Positions 58,055 to 64,000 of a stretch of DNA of 64,000 nt are shown piece after piece; the first letter of the stretch is position 1, and each line of letters starts with the position of its first letter. A program made the position numbers and the translations under genes. This DNA comes from Streptomyces sp. NBC_01723. GTDB taxonomy: Bacteria > Actinomycetota > Actinomycetes > Streptomycetales > Streptomycetaceae. The notes below the pieces were generated by a model. The model searched no databases and had not been told where the DNA came from. It saw only the letters and a list, made by a program, of their open reading frames with translations. Where the stretch lies: the NCBI RefSeq assembly GCF_036246005.1, contig NZ_CP109171.1, positions 930,001 through 994,000 of the forward strand, in the 5' to 3' direction.

Positions 58055-60218
58055 CCGCCGCTCCTCCGCCCGGGCCGGCCGCTCCCCCGCTCGCGGTCGC
58101 CGCCGACAGGACGCGGTCCGGCCGGATCGGCAGATGCCGGTGGCGGACGCCGGTCGCGTGCCGGACGGCGTTGGCGACGGCCGCCGCCGCGCCCACGATG
58201 CCGATCTCGCCGACGCCCTTGATGCCCACCGGGTCCTCCGGGTCGGAGTCGTCCACCCAGTCCGCGTCGATGTCGCCGATGTCGGCGTGCGTGGCGACGT
58301 GGTAGCCGGCGAGGTCGGGGGCGTAGAGGCCACCGCTCGCGCGGTCCCGTACCGCCTCTTCGTGCAGGGCCATGGAGACGCCCCAGATCATGCCCCCGAC
58401 CAGCTGGTTGCGGGCGGTGAGCGGGTTGACGATCCGGCCCGCCGCGAAGATGCCGAGCATGCGGCGCACCCGCACCTCGCCGGTGGCGGTGTCCACGGCG
58501 ACCTCGGCGAACTGGGCGCCGTAGGAGTGCCGTTCCTTCTGGGCGAGGCTGCCCAGGGCGGCGGTGGTGTCGGACCGTACGGTGATGCCCTCGGGCGGGA
58601 CGGTGGTGCCCAGCGCCAGCCGCTCGCGCAGTTCGCGGGCCGCCTCCGTGACCGCCCAGGCCCAGGAACGGGTGCCCATCGAACCGCCCGCGATCATGGC
58701 GGGTCCGAAGTCGCTGTCGCCGATCCGGACGCGGACCCGGTCGGGCGCCACCTCCAGCGCGTCGGCGGCGATCATCGTGAGCGCGGTACGGGCGCCGGTG
58801 CCGATGTCGGCGGCGGAGATCCGTACCGTGAAGCCGCCGTCGGCCTCGGCGGTGAGGAGCGCCGTGGAGGGTGCCGCGCCCGCGCCGAAGGAGGCCGCGG
58901 CCGTGCCCGTGCCCAGCAGCCAGCGCCCGTCGCGGCGCACGCCGGGGCGGGGGTCCCGCTCGGCCCAGCCGAAGCGGCGGGCGCCCTCGCGGAAGCACGC
59001 CTCCAGGTTGCGGCTGCTGAACGGCAGTCCGGAGACCGGCCCGGTCTCGGGTTCGTTGCGCAGGCGCAGTTCGACCGGGTCGACGCCGCAGCGCTCGGCG
59101 AGTTCGTCGAGCGCCGACTCGATCGCGAAGGAGCCCGGTGCCTCGCCCGGCGCGCGCATGAACGTCGGGGACGGCACGTCGAGGCGGACCACCTCGTTGG
59201 CCGTGCGGTGCGCCTCGGCGTCGTACATGACCCGGGCCACACCGGCGCTGGGCTCGACGAACTCGTAGACGGTGGACGTCTGGCTCACCGAGCGGTGGTC
59301 CAGGGCGCGCAGCCGTCCGTCGGCGTCGGCGCCGAGCCTGACCCGCTGGGCGGTGGGGCTACGGTAGCCGGCCAGGGAGAACATCTGACGCCGGGTCATG
59401 ACGACGCGCACCGGGCGCTGCAGGACGGTCGCGGCCATCACGGCGGACACCTGGTGGGCGCGCAGGCCCTTGCTGCCGAATCCCCCGCCGATGTGCTCGG
59501 AGCGCACCCGCACCGCGGACTCGTCCAGGGAGAACATCTTGGCCAGTTCGCCCTGGATCCAGGTGGTGCCCTGGTTGGAGTCGACGACCTCCAGCCGTCC
59601 GCCGTCCCACAGGGCCGTGGCGGCGTGCGGCTCCATCATGCTGTGGTGCTCTTCGGGGGTGGTGTACTCCTCGTCCACCACGACGGGGGAGGCGGCGAGT
59701 CCGGCGTCGAGGTCGCCCTTCACGGTCTCGGCGGGCATCACCCCGGCGGCCGGGTACGCCTCGGGGTGGGCGCCGGTGAGCACGGTGTCGTGGGGTTCCT
59801 CGTCGTAGGCGACGACCAGGGCCTCGGCGGCCTCGCGGGCCTGCTCGGAGTTCTCGGCGACGACGAGGGCGACCGGCCAGCCGAGGTGCGGCACCCGGTC
59901 GTTCTGGAAGACGGCGGCGGTCGGGTCCGGCGGGATGCCGAGCAGGCCGACGTAGTCGGTTTCGAGGCGCGGCGCGTTGCCGTGGTGCAGGACGGCGAGG
60001 ACGCCGGGCATGGCGAGCACGGGTTCGGTCTCGACCGCACGAATGCGGCCGCGGGTGACGGTGGACAGCACCAGCCAGCCGTGCGCGAGGTCGGCGAAGG
60101 GGATCTCACCGGCGTAGCGGGCCGCTCCGGTGACCTTCTCGCGGCCCTCGACGCGGGTCTGCGAGGTGCCGACGACGCCCCTGACCGTCGTACGGCCGCC
60201 GGTCGTGGCGGTGGTCAT
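58047..60218 (-). CDS. Molybdopterin-binding subunit of aldehyde/xanthine oxidoreductase
   Basis: A 723-residue catalytic subunit. It has EHIGGGFGSKGLRAHQVSAV (Moco contact), the arginine-rich RAPGEAPGSFAIESALDELA segment and the C-terminal KGVGEIGIVGAAAAVANAVR with the conserved catalytic Glu. The length matches E. coli PaoC (about 730 residues). It hydroxylates aldehydes or heterocycles using water and Moco. The 4-bp overlap with the FAD gene (60215-60218) and the 8-bp overlap with XdhC show tight coupling. The substrate is unknown. Confidence 0.94.
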   Translation of the reverse strand: MTTATTGGRTTVRGVVGTSQTRVEGREKVTGAARYAGEIPFADLAHGWLVLSTVTRGRIRAVETEPVLAMPGVLAVLHHGNAPRLETDYVGLLGIPPDPTAAVFQNDRVPHLGWPVALVVAENSEQAREAAEALVVAYDEEPHDTVLTGAHPEAYPAAGVMPAETVKGDLDAGLAASPVVVDEEYTTPEEHHSMMEPHAATALWDGGRLEVVDSNQGTTWIQGELAKMFSLDESAVRVRSEHIGGGFGSKGLRAHQVSAVMAATVLQRPVRVVMTRRQMFSLAGYRSPTAQRVRLGADADGRLRALDHRSVSQTSTVYEFVEPSAGVARVMYDAEAHRTANEVVRLDVPSPTFMRAPGEAPGSFAIESALDELAERCGVDPVELRLRNEPETGPVSGLPFSSRNLEACFREGARRFGWAERDPRPGVRRDGRWLLGTGTAAASFGAGAAPSTALLTAEADGGFTVRISAADIGTGARTALTMIAADALEVAPDRVRVRIGDSDFGPAMIAGGSMGTRSWAWAVTEAARELRERLALGTTVPPEGITVRSDTTAALGSLAQKERHSYGAQFAEVAVDTATGEVRVRRMLGIFAAGRIVNPLTARNQLVGGMIWGVSMALHEEAVRDRASGGLYAPDLAGYHVATHADIGDIDADWVDDSDPEDPVGIKGVGEIGIVGAAAAVANAVRHATGVRHRHLPIRPDRVLSAATASGGAAGPGGGAADA

Positions 60219-61207
60219 CGGGCGGCCTCCTCGGTGAGTTCGGTGAGCACGGCCACCACGAGGTTGCGCATGAGGGTCACCTTGTATCCGTTGTCGGGCA
60301 GCGGCCTGGCGGCCGCGAGTTCGGCGTCGGCCGCGGCGGCGAAGGTGTCGCCGTCGGCGGGCGCGCCGGTCAGCACGGCCTCGGCCGCGTGCGCCCGCCA
60401 GGGGCGTGAGGCCACCGCGCCGAAGGCCAGCCGCGCCTCGCGCACGACGCCGTCCTCGATGTCGAGCGCGGCGGCGACGGAGCCGATCGCGAAGGCGTAC
60501 GAGGCACGCTCGCGCACCTTGCGGTAGCGGGAGTGGGCGGCGACCGGGGCGGGCGGCAGCGTGATGCCGGTGATCAGCGCGCCGGGCGGCAGGGCGGTCT
60601 CGCGGTCGGGGGTGTCGCCGACGGGGAGGTAGAAGTCGGCGAGCGGCAGTTCGCCGGGGCCGTCGAGGGTCTCGTAGGTGACGACGGCGTCGAAGGCCGC
60701 GAGTGCCACGCCCATGTCGGAGGGGTTGGTGGCCACGCAGTGGTCGGAGGCGCCGAGGATCGCGTGGTTGTGGTGCTCGCCCGTGACGGCGGGGCAACCG
60801 CTGCCGGGGGCGCGCTTGTTGCAGGGCCGGCTCGGGTCGGCGAAGTAGCCGCAGCGGGTGCGCTGGAGCAGGTTGCCGCCGACGGTGGCCATGTTGCGCA
60901 GCTGACCGGAGGCGCCGGCCAGCACCGCCTGGGCCAGCGCGGGGTAGCGGCGGCGCACCTCGGGGTGGGCGGCGAGGTCGCTGTTGGTGACGGTGGCGCC
61001 GACGCGCAGGCCGCCGTCCGCGGTCGGTTCGATGCCGTCCAGCGGGAGTTCGCGGACGTCGACGAGGCGGGCGGGGCGTTCGACGCCGGTCTTCATCAGG
61101 TCGACGAGGTTGGTGCCGCCGCCGAGGAAGCGGGCGTCCGGGTCGGCGGCGAGCAGCGCCACCGCGCCGGAGACGTCGTCGGCGCGCTGGTATCCGAACT
61201 CCCTCAT
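60215..61207 (-). CDS. FAD-binding subunit with four-cysteine insert (PaoB-like)
   Basis: A 330-residue FAD subunit. The FAD motifs are FLGGGTNLVDLMKTGVERP and TVGGNLLQRTR. It carries the additional cysteines C119, C129, C138 and C157 in RCGYFADPSRPCNKRAPGSG and onward to GASDHCVATN. This pattern is known from the [4Fe-4S]-containing PaoB subunit of the E. coli periplasmic aldehyde oxidoreductase PaoABC and from 4-hydroxybenzoyl-CoA reductase-like enzymes, and not from classical xanthine dehydrogenases. It carries electrons from the Fe-S subunit to FAD. It overlaps both neighbours by 4 bp. Confidence 0.93.
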   Translation of the reverse strand: MREFGYQRADDVSGAVALLAADPDARFLGGGTNLVDLMKTGVERPARLVDVRELPLDGIEPTADGGLRVGATVTNSDLAAHPEVRRRYPALAQAVLAGASGQLRNMATVGGNLLQRTRCGYFADPSRPCNKRAPGSGCPAVTGEHHNHAILGASDHCVATNPSDMGVALAAFDAVVTYETLDGPGELPLADFYLPVGDTPDRETALPPGALITGITLPPAPVAAHSRYRKVRERASYAFAIGSVAAALDIEDGVVREARLAFGAVASRPWRAHAAEAVLTGAPADGDTFAAAADAELAAARPLPDNGYKVTLMRNLVVAVLTELTEEAAR

Positions 61208-61797
61208 GCCGCCGCCCCCTCTGCGGTCGGGGCGTGGTCGTCGTCGCGGGCCGCGGCCTCGTGCGCCTCGGCGGCGCGCGTGACGGCCTGGACGATGGAG
61301 ACGTAGGCGCCGCAGCGGCACAGGTTGCCGCTCATCCGTTCGCGGATCTCGTCCGGTGTCAGGGGTGGCGGCCCCGCCTCGGGGCGTACGTCGTCGGTGG
61401 CGGCGCTGGGCCAGCCGGCCGCGTGCTCCTCGATGACGGCGATCGCCGAGCAGATCTGGCCCGGGGTGCAGTAGCCGCACTGGTAGCCGTCGAGGTCGAG
61501 GAAGGCCTGCTGCACCGGGTGCAGCCGGTCGCCCTCGGCCATGCCCTCGATGGTGGTGATCTCGCGCCCCTCGGCGGCGACGGCGAGATTCAGGCAGGAG
61601 ACGGCGCGGCGCCCGTCGACCAGGACGGTGCAGGCTCCGCACTGTCCCTGGTCACAGCCTTTTTTGGTACCGGTGAGATCGAGCCGCTCGCGCAGGGCGT
61701 CGAGCAGGGTGGTGCGATGGTCGACGGTCAGCTGGTGCTTCTCGCCGTTGATGTGCAGAGTGACGGCGCTGGTCGTAGACGAGGGTGCTGGGGCCAT
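61204..61797 (-). CDS. 2Fe-2S subunit of molybdenum hydroxylase
   Basis: A 197-residue small subunit with both [2Fe-2S] sites: the plant ferredoxin-like GCDQGQCGACTVLVDGRRAV plus C, and the second CGYCTPGQ ... GNLCRCGAYV. There is no Tat signal ahead of the first domain, unlike E. coli PaoA, so the enzyme is cytoplasmic. It is the first gene of the operon and is divergent from a TetR regulator across two palindromic operators. Confidence 0.95.
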   Translation of the reverse strand: MAPAPSSTTSAVTLHINGEKHQLTVDHRTTLLDALRERLDLTGTKKGCDQGQCGACTVLVDGRRAVSCLNLAVAAEGREITTIEGMAEGDRLHPVQQAFLDLDGYQCGYCTPGQICSAIAVIEEHAAGWPSAATDDVRPEAGPPPLTPDEIRERMSGNLCRCGAYVSIVQAVTRAAEAHEAAARDDDHAPTAEGAAA

Positions 61798-61884
61798 GAT
61801 CAGCCTTCTCTGGTCTCTGGTGACAGCTTCTTCGGTGTCCGGTGACGGGAAAAGCCGCGTTCGCCGCTAAAGTGGGCAAGTAAC

Positions 61885-61929
61885 CGGACAACTGTCCGCT
61901 CACTTGGAAACGTAACGGACAGCTGTCCG
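61885..61929. promoter_or_regulatory. Two TetR operators, CGGACA-N2-TGTCCG
   Basis: CGGACAACTGTCCG (61885-61898) and the perfect palindrome CGGACAGCTGTCCG (61916-61929). The centres are 31 bp apart, three helical turns, so two dimers would sit on the same face. They lie between the molybdoenzyme operon and the TetR gene and should control both. Confidence 0.85.
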
Positions 61930-61973
61930 GTTAGCAAGAACGGGATTCGGCCACGAACCCGGAAGGAGGAGGA

Positions 61974-62564
61974 GTGCCGCCGCCGAAGAGGGACAGGACG
62001 GACGCGCCCCTGCGCTCCGACGCGCAGCGCAACCGCGAGCGCATCCTGCGCGTCGCCACGGAGGAGCTGACGCGCTGCGCGAACGCCCCGCTCAGCATGA
62101 TCGCCAAGAAGGCGGGCGTCGGGCAGGGCACGTTCTACCGCAACTTCCCGCATCGCGAGGCGCTCGTCCTGGAGGTCTACCGCTACGAGATGCAGCAGGT
62201 CGCGGAGGCCGCGAGGGAGCTGCTGGCCACGCGGGAACCCGACCGGGCGCTGCGCGAGTGGATGGACCGGCTCGCCCGGTTCGCCCTGACCAAGGTCGGC
62301 CTGGCGGACGCGATCCGGCTGGTCACCAGCGCACCGGGCAGCCCTGCGAAACCGGAGCCCGCCCCGGTCACGGAGGCGACCGAGCTGCTGCTCCGCGCGA
62401 ACGAGGAGGCCGGCACCATCCGCCCCGGTGTGTCGGCGGACGACTTCTTCCTGGCCATCGGCGGCCTCTGGCAGGTCGACGCCAGCGAGGACTGGCAGCC
62501 GAGGGTCACCCGGCTCCTCGACCTCGTCATGGACGGGCTGCGGGCGGGAGCGCCAGGCCGGTGA
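61974..62564 (+). CDS. TetR family regulator
   Basis: A 196-residue TetR regulator: DAQRNRERILRVATEELTRC, then APLSMIAKKAGVGQGTFYRN and FPHREALVLEVY. The C-terminal TetR_C-like domain is at about 85-190. It starts 44 bp after the second operator with a strong AGGAGGAGG site and GTG. It is the probable repressor of the divergent molybdoenzyme operon and of itself. Its last 38 bp overlap the 3' end of the converging response regulator gene. Confidence 0.93.
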   Translation: MPPPKRDRTDAPLRSDAQRNRERILRVATEELTRCANAPLSMIAKKAGVGQGTFYRNFPHREALVLEVYRYEMQQVAEAARELLATREPDRALREWMDRLARFALTKVGLADAIRLVTSAPGSPAKPEPAPVTEATELLLRANEEAGTIRPGVSADDFFLAIGGLWQVDASEDWQPRVTRLLDLVMDGLRAGAPGR

Positions 62565-63312
62565 CCGCGCCCCGGAAGCGGTAGCGGCGCTCCGGGCGGC
62601 CCGCCACGCCGTAGCGCAGCGAGACCTCCGCGGTGCCGACGGTGTGGAAGTGCTCGAGGTAGCGACGGGCACTGACCCGGGAGACGCCGGTCAGGGCCGC
62701 GCACTCGCTCGCGGACAGCGTGCCGTCGGCCTCCCGGAGGGTGCGTTCGACCAGCTCGGCGGTCTCCACGCTCATGCCCTTGGGCAGCGCCGGTGCCGCG
62801 GCGGTGGGTACCGCGCCCGCCAGGACGCGGTCGACGTCGGCCTGGCTGCGCACCACCGTGCCGAGCAGCCGCCCGCGCTGGACGGCGTAGCGCTCCAGCC
62901 GGACCCGCAGGTCCTCGAACTCGAACGGCTTGAGCAGGTAGTCGACCACGCCGTGGCGGACCGCGCCGCGCACCGCGTCCGCCTCCCGGGCCGCGCTGAT
63001 GACCATGACGTCGCAGTCGTGCCCGGCGGCGCGCAGCCTCGGGATGACGTCCAGGCCGAAGACGTCCGGCAGGTAGAGGTCGAGGAGGACGAGGTCGGGG
63101 CGGAGTTCGGCGACGGCGGCGAGCGCCTCCTCGCCGGTGCCGGCGACGCCGACGACCCGGAAGGGTTCGACGCGTTCGACGAAGGCGCGGTGGACACGGG
63201 CCACCATGAAGTCGTCGTCGACCACGAGCACGCCGATCGCGGCGCCGGGGCCGTGGGACGCCGGCGCCCCCGCCGTACCGGTCGCGTCGGGCGTGCCGCT
63301 CGTACCCGTCAT
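62527..63312 (-). CDS. CitB/DcuR-type response regulator
   Basis: A 261-residue response regulator. The receiver has the acidic triad in VLVVDDDFMVAR, the phospho-Asp in LVLLDLYLPDVFGLDVIPRL and the Lys in VVDYLLKPFEFEDLRVRLER. The C-terminal DNA-binding part is a winged helix of the CitT/DpiA type (ELVERTLREADGTLSASECA, then ALTGVSRVSARRYLEHF). It partners with the sensor kinase gene, overlapped by 4 bp. It usually controls citrate, C4-dicarboxylate or related uptake; no transporter gene lies in the window to confirm this. Confidence 0.93.
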   Translation of the reverse strand: MTGTSGTPDATGTAGAPASHGPGAAIGVLVVDDDFMVARVHRAFVERVEPFRVVGVAGTGEEALAAVAELRPDLVLLDLYLPDVFGLDVIPRLRAAGHDCDVMVISAAREADAVRGAVRHGVVDYLLKPFEFEDLRVRLERYAVQRGRLLGTVVRSQADVDRVLAGAVPTAAAPALPKGMSVETAELVERTLREADGTLSASECAALTGVSRVSARRYLEHFHTVGTAEVSLRYGVAGRPERRYRFRGAVTGLALPPAARP

Positions 63313-64000
63313 GGCGTTGCTCCTTCCGCCACCGCGTCGGTGAGGTGGCTGACGGTCATGCGTGCGGTGAACATGGCCCCCTCGGGGGTGTTGGTCACCG
63401 AGATCTCACCGCCGTGACGTTCGCAGACGAGCCGGGTCAGCGCCAGGCCGATGCCGCGCTCGCCCTGCCGGGCGGCCTTGGTGGTGAAGCCGTGGGAGAA
63501 GACCTCGCGGGCCAGTTCGGGAGCCACGCCGGGTCCCGAGTCGCGGACCACGATCTCGACGCTGGCGGCGTCCTGCCGCAGCTCGACCTCGACCCAGGCG
63601 TCGTGCTCCTCACCCGCCGCCGCGGCGGCGTCCACGGCGTTGTCGACGAGGTTGCCGAGGACGGTCGCCACGTCGGCGGCGTCCTGCGGAACGAGCCGGT
63701 CCAGCGCCGTGCGGTCCGAGACCCGCAACGCGACCCTGCGCTCGGCGGCGAGCGAGGACTTGGCCGTGATCAGCGCGGCAACGGCGGTGTCGCGGACCCG
63801 GCGGCTGAGCGTGACGTCCAGGGACTGGCGGCGCTGGTTGAGCGCGCGGATGTAGCGCACCACCTCGTCCTGCTCACCGATCTGGATGAGCCCGGAGATG
63901 GTGTGCAACTGGTTGGCGAACTCATGGGCCTGGGCGCGCAGCAGCTCGGAGGTGCTGCGGAAGGAACCGATCTCCCGCTCCAGGCGGGCCAGTTCGGTGC
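63309..64000 (-). CDS. CitA/DcuS-type sensor histidine kinase (partial, N terminus outside)
   Basis: The visible 230 codons cover the dimerisation and ATPase domains. The phosphoacceptor histidine lies in RAQAHEFANQLHTISGLIQI, the SPOB_a-type motif of CitA/DcuS sensors. The N, G1 and G2 boxes are in VLGNLVDNAVDAAAAAG, VVRDSGPGVAPEL and RQGERGIGLALTRLV. The extracellular sensing PAS domain, membrane helices and start codon lie beyond the right edge. The signal is probably a di- or tricarboxylate (family inference). Confidence 0.92.
   Translation of the reverse strand, partial: TELARLEREIGSFRSTSELLRAQAHEFANQLHTISGLIQIGEQDEVVRYIRALNQRRQSLDVTLSRRVRDTAVAALITAKSSLAAERRVALRVSDRTALDRLVPQDAADVATVLGNLVDNAVDAAAAAGEEHDAWVEVELRQDAASVEIVVRDSGPGVAPELAREVFSHGFTTKAARQGERGIGLALTRLVCERHGGEISVTNTPEGAMFTARMTVSHLTDAVAEGATP

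Noticed and set aside
1..64000. CRISPR arrays, rRNA and tRNA genes
   Set aside because: No regularly spaced repeats and no rRNA or tRNA-like sequence was seen by eye; short tRNAs could only be excluded with a covariance search.

Overview
This window is high-GC chromosomal DNA (estimated above 70 percent by eye) with strong G/C at third codon positions, GTG/TTG starts, GGAGG-type ribosome binding sites and many actinomycete-restricted DUF families (DUF6332, DUF6421, DUF6986, DUF5997, DUF6214, DUF6000). It fits a Streptomyces chromosome. From memory, and unverified, the order etfBA - PlsC - DUF6421/SDR/aldolase - FUSC - OYE - AidB-like - ung - PaoABC-like oxidoreductase resembles a conserved chromosomal-arm segment of Streptomyces. 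No rRNA, tRNA or CRISPR was seen.

Region by region. 0-7 kb: a small membrane protein, a LuxR-type two-component pair, a geranylgeranyl-reductase-like flavoprotein, an M20 dipeptidase, a metallo-beta-lactamase-fold hydrolase and a P-loop/Nudix fusion. 7-12 kb: a secreted mini-protein, a ROK sugar kinase divergent from a LacI regulator with a clear operator between them, a GGCT-like protein and a citrate-lyase-like aldolase (DUF6986). 12-15 kb: the electron-transfer flavoprotein genes etfB-etfA with a promoter and terminator, a flavin reductase and a thioredoxin-like protein. 15-28.5 kb: PlsC acyltransferase, transglutaminase-like protein, the operon DUF6421-SDR-threonine aldolase, GDPD, GNAT, two VOC proteins, a FUSC transporter coupled to a MarR regulator, and membrane, phosphatase and HAD genes.

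28.57-33.17 kb is an accessory patch. It is bounded by two direct repeats of 66 bp (62/66 identical). Inside are a LexA-like winged-helix mini-regulator coupled to a 69-residue protein, a divergent shortened 50-residue protein, a membrane-anchored unknown, an NTF2-like protein, a DUF6000 protein, a two-helix membrane protein, a broken IS256/mutator transposase, the tail of a lost SDR gene and a frameshifted holin-like gene. Codon use is less GC-biased than in the flanks. This is the most likely place for horizontally acquired functions.

33-52 kb: a TetR gene with its operator, a secreted LVIVD-repeat protein divergent from a DUF305 lipoprotein, an ArsR regulator divergent from an Old Yellow Enzyme, a secreted PL3 pectate lyase behind a LacI-type operator, and PaaX divergent from an AidB-like acyl-CoA dehydrogenase across two large palindromes. 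Then come a BNR-repeat protein, ung behind a hairpin that covers its ribosome binding site, a BadF-type kinase, a CbiX-like protein, a lactonase with a DasR-like site, a second FUSC transporter divergent from an Lrp/AsnC regulator, HAD, DUF4142, a LysR-like substrate-binding protein without a DNA-binding domain, and DUF5997.

52-64 kb: DUF2267, then an envelope-type group (GT28-like glycosyltransferase, SDR, EamA transporter, polysaccharide deacetylase). Next is a four-gene molybdenum hydroxylase operon (2Fe-2S, FAD, Mo and XdhC subunits) whose FAD subunit carries a four-cysteine insert of the PaoB type, so it is better read as a PaoABC-like aldehyde oxidoreductase than a classical xanthine dehydrogenase. 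A TetR gene is divergent across two palindromic operators. The window ends in a CitB/CitA-type two-component system that runs off the right edge.
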